Assembly: GCF_002900975.1 (NCBI RefSeq)
Contig: NZ_PJON01000006.1
Span: 121,237 to 185,236 of the forward strand
Source: Tabrizicola aquatica
GTDB lineage: Bacteria; Pseudomonadota; Alphaproteobacteria; Rhodobacterales; Rhodobacteraceae
Direction: 5' to 3'
DNA: 64,000 nt
Shown here in pieces: positions 34,052 through 41,993 of this stretch. Position 1 is the stretch's first letter, and every line of letters begins with the position of its first letter. The notes below the pieces were generated by a model that searched no databases, was not told the origin of the DNA, and saw only the letters and a program-made list of their open reading frames with translations. Position numbers and translations under genes: made by a program.

Positions 34052-35482
34052 CTACTCCGACTTGCAGGGGACGTCCGTCCCGGGCGAGGTGCCCAGGGCG
34101 GCGGGAATGATCAGGGCGTCGTCGCCCGCGGTGAGGTAGGCAGAGAGCCAGGGCGAGAAGTCGCCGGCGAACTGGCGCGGGGTCTGGTCGGCAAGGTCGT
34201 TGCCGGACAGGCGCACCTCGCCCAGGCCGGCGGCGCGCAGGCCCTCACGATTGTCCGCCAGGACGTTGTCGGACAGCAGGACCGGGGCACGGCCGGCCTG
34301 GTCCTGCACCTCGATCCCGGCCGAGCCGTTCCGGTGGATCGCGTTGTCGGTGACCTGTGCGTCACCGGTGCCGGAGAGGCGCAGCCCGGTGGTGCGGTTG
34401 CCGACCAAAATGTTGCCCCGCACCGTGACGCAGGCCGAGGGGCCAAGCACGATGCCCGCCGCGGAATTGTTCAGGACCACGTTGGCCCGCAGGTCCAGCC
34501 CGGTCAGCGCGCCGTCGATCTGCATGCCGTTGCCGCCGCCCGTGGTGATGCGGTTGCCGGTGACCTGCACCTCTGCCAGTTGACCCGAAAGCCGCAGACC
34601 CGCGCCCTGGCCCGTGTCCCGGATGCGGTTGTCGGCGATCACCGGCCCTTGCGCGTCGCGCAGCCGGATTGCGGCCCCGCCCGCAGCGGTGACCCGGTTT
34701 CCTGTCAGGATCAGGCCGTTGGTGCCCTCGAACCCAAGGCTGTGGACCCGGTCGAAGCGGCTGCTGATGATCACGCTGGGAAAGTCCGGCTGCAAAAGGC
34801 CAAGATTCAGCACCGACACTCCGCGGAACGGGGTTGCGCCGGGAAAGCCCAGATCCTGAAAGTGCGCGCGGTCGGCCCGCAGCGCGCCCTGGCCCGCGAC
34901 CAGCAGAAAGGGGCGGAAGGCGGGAACGGTGGCGTTCTGCCCGGCGTCGCCGCGCAGGGTGGCCCCGTCCAGCACGACGGTCCCGAAGCTGAGGACAAAG
35001 GCCCCGCCGGCGCTGTCCAGTTCCAGCACCTCGCCGGGATGCAGAGCCAGCGCGGCGCCGGGCCAGATCACCAGCGGGCGGGACAGGTGCCAGACCCCGC
35101 CCCTGCGCTGAACCAGGTCCGAGGTCAGATCGGCCAGCCGCGCGGTGCCGGACAGGATCTGGACCACATCCGTCTGCCCGCCCTGCGCGCGTTGCAGGGT
35201 CAGCTGGCCATTGCCGCCGACCAGGATCGTCAGCTGCGTCAATGCGGCCTGGATCTCGCCGGTCTCGACCCGGGCCGTGGCCTGAGGCAACGTGAGCTCG
35301 GCCGGCAGGTCCGGGGCCGTGGTTCCGCCTGCCAGCCGCCGCGCCAGGGCGGCCAGCACCTCGGCATCCGCGCCCGCGTCCAGCACGCGCCGGACTGCGC
35401 CGTGCAGCACGGCGTCAGGTTCGGCCAACAGCGGGGCCGGCAGGGCGGCAAGCCAGGCCGCCAGAAGCGGGGCCAGCCGCAT
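34052..35482 (-). CDS. AlgG-like right-handed beta-helix protein without DPHD motif
   Basis: A 476-residue periplasmic protein: signal peptide MRLAPLLAAWLAALPAPLLA, an alpha/beta N-terminal part, then a long right-handed beta-helix made of repeats such as LILTGNRVTAAGGAAIRL, VIADNRIRDTGQGAGLRL, VQVTGNRITTGGGNGMQI and VTVRGNILVGNRTTGLRL. The position and domain layout match AlgG, the mannuronan C5-epimerase that also shields the polymer. The catalytic DPHD motif of AlgG is absent; the aligned segment reads SLGFEGTNG. The start shares a base with the algA stop (TGATG). Confidence 0.78.
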   Translation of the reverse strand: MRLAPLLAAWLAALPAPLLAEPDAVLHGAVRRVLDAGADAEVLAALARRLAGGTTAPDLPAELTLPQATARVETGEIQAALTQLTILVGGNGQLTLQRAQGGQTDVVQILSGTARLADLTSDLVQRRGGVWHLSRPLVIWPGAALALHPGEVLELDSAGGAFVLSFGTVVLDGATLRGDAGQNATVPAFRPFLLVAGQGALRADRAHFQDLGFPGATPFRGVSVLNLGLLQPDFPSVIISSRFDRVHSLGFEGTNGLILTGNRVTAAGGAAIRLRDAQGPVIADNRIRDTGQGAGLRLSGQLAEVQVTGNRITTGGGNGMQIDGALTGLDLRANVVLNNSAAGIVLGPSACVTVRGNILVGNRTTGLRLSGTGDAQVTDNAIHRNGSAGIEVQDQAGRAPVLLSDNVLADNREGLRAAGLGEVRLSGNDLADQTPRQFAGDFSPWLSAYLTAGDDALIIPAALGTSPGTDVPCKSE

Positions 35483-36936
35483 CAGACGGCCTCGCGCTGG
35501 ACCTGCGCGCCGACCCGGTCCGGGGGGGCCGCCAGCACCGGGCGGGCCAGGGCGCTGATCTCGGCCGCGCCACGGAAAACCAGGTGGATCAGCTTCAGCT
35601 CGCCTTCGGTCGCGTTGGTCACCGGCAGGGCGGTGTCGGCGGCGATCGTGATGGTCTGGCCGCGCCGCAGCGTGACCTCGGCCCCGTCGATGGTGCAGCG
35701 CCCTTCGCCTGAGGTGACGGTCAGCATGCTGGGGCCAACCCCGGTGCCGTTGACCTGCACACTGGCCAGCCGTCGCAAGGTCATCACGCGCATGTCGTGC
35801 CCGGCGTCCGAGGCCAGCGTCTCGATCCGGCCCCAGGGCATCTCGCGTACGGTATGGCTGGCAACCTCGCGCCGGCCTTGGGATTTCAGGAGGTCGACCA
35901 GCTGCTTGACGTCCTGCGAGTGTTCGCGCTGGGTGATCAGCACCGCGTCGGGCGTGTCGATCACGACCATGTCCTGCATCCCGATCACGGCCACCAGCCG
36001 CGTCTGGCTTTGCACCAGCGAATTGCGGGTGTTCACCGCGATGACGTCGCCGTGCAGCACGTTGCCGTCGGAATCCTGGTCCGAGATCTGGTAGACCGCG
36101 TTCCAGGCGCCGACATCGTCCCATTGCACGCCATGCAGCGGTGCCAAGGCGATGGCGGGGGTGCGTTCGAAGATCTGCCGTTCGGTCGGTTCGTTGGCAG
36201 CGCGGCGGAACGAGGCTTCGTCCAGCACGATGCCCAGGCTGCGGAATTCGGCCCCGTCGACGGCGGCGGTGACGGCGGCGTGGGTGGTCGGATCAAGGCG
36301 GCGGAACTCGTCGATCAGGGTCGCGGCCCGCATCAGGCTGATCCCCGAGGCCCAGTAGACCCCGCCGCCGTCGATCAGGCGCTTGGCATGGTCGTAACCG
36401 GGTTTCTCGACGAACTGCGCGACACGGTGGAGCCCGGCAAAGTCCTGATAGGCCCCGCCGTCGGCGATGTAGCCATAGCCGGTCTCGGGATAGGTCGGCA
36501 CGACGCCGAAGCTGACGATGCGGCCATCCTGCGCGGCCGGGACCATCGCAGTGACGATCCGGTTGATGTCGCCCTTGATCATGTGGTCCGAGGGCAGGAC
36601 CAGGATCATCGCCTCGGGGTCCTCGCGCCGGGCGCAGATCGCGGCGGCAAGGACGGCTGGCCCGGTGTTGCGGCCGACGGGCTCTCCGATGACGCGGCCT
36701 TGCAGCTGCAATTCATCCAGTTGCCGATGCACCAGCGCGGCCTGCCGGGCGTTCGTCACCACGATCGGATCGGCGAAGGCGCTGCCCCGGTGGCGTTGCA
36801 GCGTGGCCTGGAAATAGGTCGGGCTGCCCTTGCCCAGGGTTGGCTGGAACTGCTTGGGCTGCTCGACCCGGCTCATCGGCCAGAGACGCGAGCCCATACC
36901 GCCGCACAGAACCACGGGAATTATGGAATGTGTCAT
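35482..36936 (-). CDS. algA: Mannose-1-phosphate guanylyltransferase (AlgA-like, degenerate isomerase domain)
   Basis: Makes GDP-mannose from mannose 1-phosphate and GTP. The guanylyltransferase domain is intact: VVLCGGMGSRLWPMSRVEQPKQF near the start (pyrophosphorylase signature), GRNTGPAVLAAA, LPSDHMI, and QFVEKPGYDHA. The C-terminal cupin, which in AlgA is the phosphomannose isomerase, keeps the strand pattern (MPWGRIETL, SGEGRCTIDGAEVTL) but the His-rich metal site (normally around QMHHHRAEHW) is replaced by VNGTGVGPSM and the later His by ADTALPV. Isomerase activity is therefore doubtful. 484 residues; ATGA overlap with alg44. Confidence 0.88.
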   Translation of the reverse strand: MTHSIIPVVLCGGMGSRLWPMSRVEQPKQFQPTLGKGSPTYFQATLQRHRGSAFADPIVVTNARQAALVHRQLDELQLQGRVIGEPVGRNTGPAVLAAAICARREDPEAMILVLPSDHMIKGDINRIVTAMVPAAQDGRIVSFGVVPTYPETGYGYIADGGAYQDFAGLHRVAQFVEKPGYDHAKRLIDGGGVYWASGISLMRAATLIDEFRRLDPTTHAAVTAAVDGAEFRSLGIVLDEASFRRAANEPTERQIFERTPAIALAPLHGVQWDDVGAWNAVYQISDQDSDGNVLHGDVIAVNTRNSLVQSQTRLVAVIGMQDMVVIDTPDAVLITQREHSQDVKQLVDLLKSQGRREVASHTVREMPWGRIETLASDAGHDMRVMTLRRLASVQVNGTGVGPSMLTVTSGEGRCTIDGAEVTLRRGQTITIAADTALPVTNATEGELKLIHLVFRGAAEISALARPVLAAPPDRVGAQVQREAV

Positions 36937-37943
36937 GGTGCATCTGCCTTGATGTCAGGGGTGGAACGGTCGAACAGCGGGCGCAGCAGGTCTGGGGTGG
37001 GGCGGTGCAGGGTCACTTCGGCCAGTTGGCCGGTGAGGTCCGCCGCAAGGGGGGCGTCCGGAAGCAGGCGGAAGGGCACCGGCTGACCGGGTGCTGCGGT
37101 GCCAAGGCCGTCGGGGGCCAGCCGGGCGGAGACTTCGCGGCCATCGGCGAAGGTCACGTCGATGGCGCCGGCGCGGGCGAGGTCCAGAAGCTCTTCCGGC
37201 AGGGCGGTTCCGGTCAGGGCGACGGCGGCATCAGGGGTCGAAAGGCGCAGGATCGGGTCGCCGGCAAAGACCGTCGAACCGGGCTGGACCCCCATGACCT
37301 GGACCTGGCAGTCGCAGGGCAGGACGACCGACAGGGTCTGCCCGGTATTCGCGCGGATCGCGAAGGCCACTTCGCCGGACTTCGCGTCGGGGTTCAGGAA
37401 GTCGATCTGCCCGGTCGCGGTGGCGGCAAGCGTCTGCCCTTCCACCCCGGCGACGGCGGGGATGGCAAGCGTGCGGGTAAAGACGCGCTCGTGAACCTTG
37501 GTCGCCACCAGACCCAGGAGGGCGACGGTCGACACCAGCAGGATCAGCGTCCCGCCCAGCCGCCGCAGCCCGCGTTGGCCCGGCACAGCGCCGGTTCCCG
37601 GCTTGCGCCCCTCGGCCGGGCGCACCGACAGCGTATCGCCCAGGGTCACCAGATCGCCCGCGATATGGGCGTTCATCAGGTGGCGCAGTTGCGGCAGATG
37701 CTCGCCCATCGGCTCCAGAAACTCTAGCGCGGCGGTGCCACGGGACGGGTCGATGTCCTTTAGCCGCACCTCGATCGACAGGGCGACGACGAAGCCCTGG
37801 AAGGGAAAGACGAAAAGGGCGATCCGTTCGCTTTCGGCGGCGTGGGGGTCGATCAGGCCGCTGATCCCGGCGCGAACCAGCGACAGGCCGCGGCCCCGGT
37901 ATTGCCGGCCGTCGATCTCGACGTGGAAGGGCATGTCCAGCAT
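36933..37943 (-). CDS. alg44: Alg44-like polymerase subunit with degenerate PilZ domain
   Basis: A 336-residue protein: an N-terminal PilZ-like barrel (about residues 5-90), a membrane helix (LGGTLILLVSTVALLGLVATK) and a periplasmic HlyD/membrane-fusion-like barrel-sandwich. In Pseudomonas Alg44, c-di-GMP binding to RxxxR and D/NxSxxG switches on Alg8. Here no RxxxR precedes the PilZ strand MPFHVEIDG, and the second motif is only partly kept (LSLVRAGISG). ATG 37943 has AGGAG seven bases upstream; TTG 38009 also has a good site (AGGAAAGGA) and would add a Pro-rich leader. Confidence 0.82.
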   Translation of the reverse strand: MLDMPFHVEIDGRQYRGRGLSLVRAGISGLIDPHAAESERIALFVFPFQGFVVALSIEVRLKDIDPSRGTAALEFLEPMGEHLPQLRHLMNAHIAGDLVTLGDTLSVRPAEGRKPGTGAVPGQRGLRRLGGTLILLVSTVALLGLVATKVHERVFTRTLAIPAVAGVEGQTLAATATGQIDFLNPDAKSGEVAFAIRANTGQTLSVVLPCDCQVQVMGVQPGSTVFAGDPILRLSTPDAAVALTGTALPEELLDLARAGAIDVTFADGREVSARLAPDGLGTAAPGQPVPFRLLPDAPLAADLTGQLAEVTLHRPTPDLLRPLFDRSTPDIKADAP

Positions 37944-38027
37944 CGGGTGGTCTCCTGGTCCGGTGAGGGGCAGGGTCTCGGGCGGGGTGTGGCGGGGGGC
38001 TTGGTCCAAGGGACGGTCCTTTCCTGA

Positions 38028-39503
38028 TCAGACAAGGCCCGACAACAGCATGACCCCGAAGGTCAGCCAGCCGAGCGCGAGGGCGTGGACGTAAGTGGAC
38101 CCCAACCCGCGCAGGCGCAGGCCCAGGGCAGGCAGGGCAGAGGGACCGGCGGATTGCCGGGTCCAACGCTGGCGGTCGAGGCGGAAGAGCACATAGCTTT
38201 TCACCGCCGCGCCAACGATCTGGCCGAAATACAGCAGCACCGGATAGGTGATCGGGAAGCCGCGGCCCCGGACACTGGCCAGCACCCAGCAAAAGACATA
38301 GCGGGTGGCCATGACCCAGGCGATGTAGGCGGGGATCACCAACGGCTCGACAAAGATCGCCGCCAGAAGGACCGAGATCGGGCCGGCCAGCGTGGTCCAG
38401 ATCCCGACCTTCTGGTCCAGGATCGACCACCAGGTGAACAGCCCGATCTGCCTTGGCCCAAGGGCCAGCGCCCGGCCATTGGTGCGCAGCATGTTGCCGA
38501 ACCAGCGGATCATCAGCGTGACCGCGCTGTCGGCAAAGCCCGGCTTCGGCTGCGTCTCCATCGACAACGAGGTGACGTCGGGCAGATACAGCATCTTGTA
38601 ACCGCGCTGCAGCAGCCAGAACCAGGTCGACTTGTCGTCTCCGGTCAGGAAGTCCACGCGGCCAAGACGCCAGTGGTCGATATGGTCGTGCTGGACCAGG
38701 CGGATGAACTCGGGCTGGGTCGCCAGGTCCGCGCGGAACACCGACATGCGCCCGGTCAGGGTCAGGACGCGACCGGACAGGCCCATGGAACTCATCATCA
38801 TCTGGCGCTGGGTGAAGCGCAGGGCGAACCAGTCGCCGAACAGGCTGGGCTTGATCTCGACCGCCTCGTCGGTGGTCAGGGCACCGACTTCGGGGTCGGT
38901 GAAGAAGGGGGCCGAGGCGGCGACGATATCCTCGGGCACGCAACTGTCGCCATCGACAAGCAGCAGTATGTCCCGGCGTGAGGGGGCCTGGCGGCCGATC
39001 AGCCGCAGGGACCGCGCCAGCGCGTCGCGCTTGCCGGTGCCGGGGATCTGGTCGATCACCAGGTTCACCCCGTCCATCGGCACGTCCATCAGCGCATGGA
39101 TGCGCCGGATCAGCCGCAGGTCCGAGGTGTCGACGACCGAGGCGACGATGGTCGCCCCACCGGGTGCCACCGCCGCCGCGCGGAACAGCGCCTGATAGAC
39201 CCGGCGGGTCGTATCGCTGTCGATCTTGTAGCTGGTGATCAGGAAATAGGCGTGCCCTTGCACCGGCAGCGCCGCATGGGCGGCAAAGGCCCGTGCCTTC
39301 AGCCGCGGATAGGCGACGCGCAGGTAAAGGACCGCCCGCAGATAGTTGACCAGGGCCCAGCCATAGCGCCAGGCCCCGACCACGCCGACGACGATCAGCC
39401 CGTCCGAGACATGCCCCAGCGCCCCCGGCGGGATCGCCAGCACCAGAAGCGCCAGCACCGCCAGGTAAAGCAGATGGCCCAGGATCAGGGACGGGCGGAT
39501 CAT
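38028..39503 (-). CDS. alg8: Alg8-like mannuronan synthase, membrane glycosyltransferase family 2
   Basis: A ~491-residue inner membrane polymerase that should link GDP-mannuronate units and push the chain across the membrane. Two N-terminal helices precede the cytoplasmic GT domain: LITSYKIDSDTTRRVY, LLLVDGDSCVPEDIV (DxD), FLTGDDKSTWFW (catalytic acidic motif) and MIRWFGNMLRTN (equivalent of QxxRW); several C-terminal helices follow. ATG 39503 shares a base with the algD stop (TGATG). The motif set looks complete. Confidence 0.9.
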   Translation of the reverse strand: MIRPSLILGHLLYLAVLALLVLAIPPGALGHVSDGLIVVGVVGAWRYGWALVNYLRAVLYLRVAYPRLKARAFAAHAALPVQGHAYFLITSYKIDSDTTRRVYQALFRAAAVAPGGATIVASVVDTSDLRLIRRIHALMDVPMDGVNLVIDQIPGTGKRDALARSLRLIGRQAPSRRDILLLVDGDSCVPEDIVAASAPFFTDPEVGALTTDEAVEIKPSLFGDWFALRFTQRQMMMSSMGLSGRVLTLTGRMSVFRADLATQPEFIRLVQHDHIDHWRLGRVDFLTGDDKSTWFWLLQRGYKMLYLPDVTSLSMETQPKPGFADSAVTLMIRWFGNMLRTNGRALALGPRQIGLFTWWSILDQKVGIWTTLAGPISVLLAAIFVEPLVIPAYIAWVMATRYVFCWVLASVRGRGFPITYPVLLYFGQIVGAAVKSYVLFRLDRQRWTRQSAGPSALPALGLRLRGLGSTYVHALALGWLTFGVMLLSGLV

Positions 39504-40822
39504 CACCAGCAGATCCCCTCATACAGCCCATCCGACCGCTGGCCCGGCTTGATCCGGGTCAGATCGACCATCGGGCGGTTGCCCATCGCGTCCTGCAGGG
39601 GCTGGATCGCCTCGTCATAGCGATTGCCGACCAGCACGATGTCCGACCGGGCGATCAGGTCGTCGATCGAGCCGACCAGGCGGCTGCCCAGTTCGATGTC
39701 CTGGTCAAGGCCCCGACCGACCTGGGTGTGGTCGCTGGCAAAGGCCTCATGCACATAGGGGTCGTAGACCGACAGCTGCATCCCGCGCCCGATCAGGCGG
39801 GTCGCAAGTTCGGCCAGGGGGCTTTCGCGCAAGTCATCGGTCCCCGGCTTGAAGCTGATCCCGACCATGCCGATCCGCGTCTTGCCCGAGGCTTCGATCA
39901 TCGCTTCCGCCCGGCGGATCTGCCCGGCATTGGCGACCAGAACAGCATCCAGCAGCGGCGAGGCGACCTGACGGTCGGCCGCGAAGGCCCGCAGGGCGCG
40001 GACATCCTTGGGCAGGCACGATCCCCCGAAAGCAAAGCCGGGGCGCAGGAAGTGGGGGCTCATGGAGACCTTGTGATCCGAACACAGGATCGACATGACC
40101 CGCTGGCCATCCAACCCGGCCGCCTTGGCAATGTTCCCGATTTCGTTGGCGAAACTGACCTTCACCGCCCGCCAGGCGTTCGAGGTGTATTTCACCATCT
40201 CGGCCGTTGGCAGGTCCACCAGATTGATATCGCAGGGCAAATCCTGGTTCAGCCGGGTAAGCAGAGCGCCGGTCGGTTCGTCCAGCGCGCCAAAGACGAT
40301 CAGGCCGGGATCGGCGTAATCGCGGATCGCGGTGCTTTCGCGCAGGAATTCGGGGTAGTAGCCGACGCCGAAATCGCGGCCCGCCACCTTGCCGGACGCC
40401 TGTTCCAGGATCGGGATGCAGACCTTCTCCATCGTCCCCGGCACGATGGTCGAGCGCATGATGACCGAATGGAACCCCGGATGATCCGCCAGGGCGCGGC
40501 CGATCTGGGCGCAGACCGCCTTGACGTAATCCAGCCCGATGGAATGGTCCGCCGCGCTGGGCGTGCCGACGCAAACGAAGGACGCCTCGCTGCCCTGCAC
40601 GGCGGCGGTCACGTCGGTGGTGGCGGTCAGCCGGCCTGCGACGACCATCTCGGCGATAAGCTCGGGCAGGTCGCGTTCCACGATGGGCGAGCGCCCGGCG
40701 TTGATCGCCGCCACCTTGCCCGGGTCGACGTCCACCGCGATTACCTGATGCCCGTCACGGGCCAGACAGGCCGCCGAGACGACCCCGACATAGCCAATTC
40801 CAAAGACTGCAAGCCTGGTCAT
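39503..40822 (-). CDS. algD: GDP-mannose 6-dehydrogenase
   Basis: First gene of the operon; oxidises GDP-mannose to GDP-mannuronate, the committed step. 439 residues: N-terminal Rossmann domain with GIGYVGVVSAACLARDGH and the acidic Asp of DVDPGK; VCVGTPS; central domain GYYPEFLRESTAIRDY and NAWRAVKVSFANEIG; catalytic GFAFGGSCLPKDVRAL with the nucleophile Cys; C-terminal GISFKPGTDDLRESP. The pattern suits the GDP-mannose rather than UDP-glucose branch, as does the operon. The upstream region holds several inverted repeats. Confidence 0.93.
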   Translation of the reverse strand: MTRLAVFGIGYVGVVSAACLARDGHQVIAVDVDPGKVAAINAGRSPIVERDLPELIAEMVVAGRLTATTDVTAAVQGSEASFVCVGTPSAADHSIGLDYVKAVCAQIGRALADHPGFHSVIMRSTIVPGTMEKVCIPILEQASGKVAGRDFGVGYYPEFLRESTAIRDYADPGLIVFGALDEPTGALLTRLNQDLPCDINLVDLPTAEMVKYTSNAWRAVKVSFANEIGNIAKAAGLDGQRVMSILCSDHKVSMSPHFLRPGFAFGGSCLPKDVRALRAFAADRQVASPLLDAVLVANAGQIRRAEAMIEASGKTRIGMVGISFKPGTDDLRESPLAELATRLIGRGMQLSVYDPYVHEAFASDHTQVGRGLDQDIELGSRLVGSIDDLIARSDIVLVGNRYDEAIQPLQDAMGNRPMVDLTRIKPGQRSDGLYEGICW

Positions 40823-40922
40823 TTTGATCCGTCCTCTTTGCCCACGCTGCCGTGGGGTGCCGTTCTGCGCTGCAGCATTGCAGCTGTTGAATAAGGGTAG
40901 GCACGGGCGGCAAACTGGGGAA

Positions 40923-41030
40923 AGTCAGGCAAAGACCCCACGGAAAATGTGGGGATTTGCGGGTGTTTCCTGACAGGATCAGGCCGAAGGGCGGCCACTA
41001 AACCCGCGATGTAAGGAAAACCCTGTCAGG
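40923..41030. promoter_or_regulatory. Inverted-repeat cluster upstream of algD
   Basis: In the 284-base space before algD: CCCCAC-GGAAAAT-GTGGGG (40936-40954), CCTGACAGG (40969-40977) and CCTGTCAGG (41022-41030). The last two are reverse complements of each other, each nearly self-complementary, 53 bases apart; a further GTCAGG half-site lies at 40924. GCTGCAGCATTGCAGC occurs nearer the gene (~40869-40884). These are plausible operator sites for the operon, possibly for the LuxR-type protein encoded next door; no clear -35/-10 pair was found. Confidence 0.5.
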
Positions 41031-41106
41031 AGTTTCTGCAGGCGCGAAGTGTGCGCGACCGTCCGGTCAGACGGCGAAAAAGCTGCAATGGATGCCGGCG
41101 GCAGGC

Positions 41107-41775
41107 TCAGCCGGCGGTGAGGCGGGTCCTTTCGACCCAACCCTGAGCGATGGCAAATTCCACGATCTGCCGGCGTCCCGAGAGGTTCAGCTTGCTGGAG
41201 CCGCGGGCCTTGTAGGTCTCGATCGTCTTGCAGGACAGATCCAGTTCCTTGCCGATTTCTTTCATCGACTTGCCATGGGCCACGGATTTCAGCACGAAAA
41301 GTTCCCGCTCGGACAGGCGTGTGTCCTTCTGCGGGGCAGGGGGCGGGTCTTCGGTGCCCGAGATGGGCGCGATCACCGCCGCAAAGGCTGCATCAATGAA
41401 GATTCCGCCCTGGGCCGCAGTGGCTAGGGCGATCTTTAGCGTGTCGAAGGACACGGTCTTGGGCAGGATACCCCGGAACCCTGCCGCGATGCAGGCCCGC
41501 GCCAGGTCAATCGAATCGGCGCTGGAGTAGCCGACCACTGGCCGGCCACCGGTGCCAAGGTCCTGCAACAGGCTGGAGGGGGGCGCCTCGACCTGGGCCG
41601 GGTCGACCAGGATCAGGTCGAACTCGGCCCCCGCCGCGGCATGGCTGTGCGGGCCAAGGTAAGCCACCTTGGCCGCAAGGCCGCCGTCCTGTGCCAGCAG
41701 AGCGGCGATGCCGTCGGCAAGCAAAGGGTTGGCGTCAATAATCGCAATGTTCAACTGAAGCCCAGTCGAATGCAT
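41107..41775 (-). CDS. LuxR-type response regulator upstream of the alginate-type operon
   Basis: A 222-residue protein with a receiver-like N-terminal domain (NIAIIDANPLLADGIAALL, FDLILVDPAQVE with a candidate phospho-Asp, ILPKT with the conserved Lys) and a C-terminal LuxR helix-turn-helix (LSERELFVLKSVAHGKSMKEIGKELDLSCKTIETYKARG). There is no partner kinase gene nearby. It is on the same strand, 285 bases before algD, and is the best candidate for controlling the operon. The acidic pocket is reduced compared with NarL/FixJ proteins, so phosphorylation is uncertain. Confidence 0.85.
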   Translation of the reverse strand: MHSTGLQLNIAIIDANPLLADGIAALLAQDGGLAAKVAYLGPHSHAAAGAEFDLILVDPAQVEAPPSSLLQDLGTGGRPVVGYSSADSIDLARACIAAGFRGILPKTVSFDTLKIALATAAQGGIFIDAAFAAVIAPISGTEDPPPAPQKDTRLSERELFVLKSVAHGKSMKEIGKELDLSCKTIETYKARGSSKLNLSGRRQIVEFAIAQGWVERTRLTAG

Positions 41776-41937
41776 TTTTCTGCCCCACCCGGGTATAAGT
41801 TGGGCCTGCCCGAGGTCAATCTCGGGGCAAGTCGCCAGGTCCCGTGGAGGTAACCATGCCTGGTGGGATAGGTTCCACAGAATGTTGCCCCGGCCCCATG
41901 ACCGACGGCTGCAAGCCGCTGACAGCGGGGCATGAAA

Positions 41938-41957
41938 AGTGGCAAAGCTTTGCCACT
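41938..41957 (-). terminator. 20-bp perfect palindrome, probable terminator of the SDR gene
   Basis: AGTGGCAAAGCTTTGCCACT is perfectly self-complementary; read on the minus strand it is followed by TTTTC. It lies 37 bases after the end of the reductase gene (41994), so a Rho-independent terminator is likely. It could also be an operator of the LuxR-type gene downstream; a second imperfect dyad (TGCCCGAG..CTCGGGGCA) lies near 41808-41830. Confidence 0.5.
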
Positions 41958-41993
41958 ATGCAACCGGCGCGGGAAATGCGCAGTTTGCGAACC

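Noticed and set aside
24975..40822. Cellulose or acetylated cellulose operon instead of alginate type
   Set aside because: AlgI/AlgJ/AlgX-type genes also occur with cellulose, but GDP-mannose dehydrogenase and guanylyltransferase genes, AlgF and Alg44 are present and no BcsB, BcsC or cellulase-type gene is seen.
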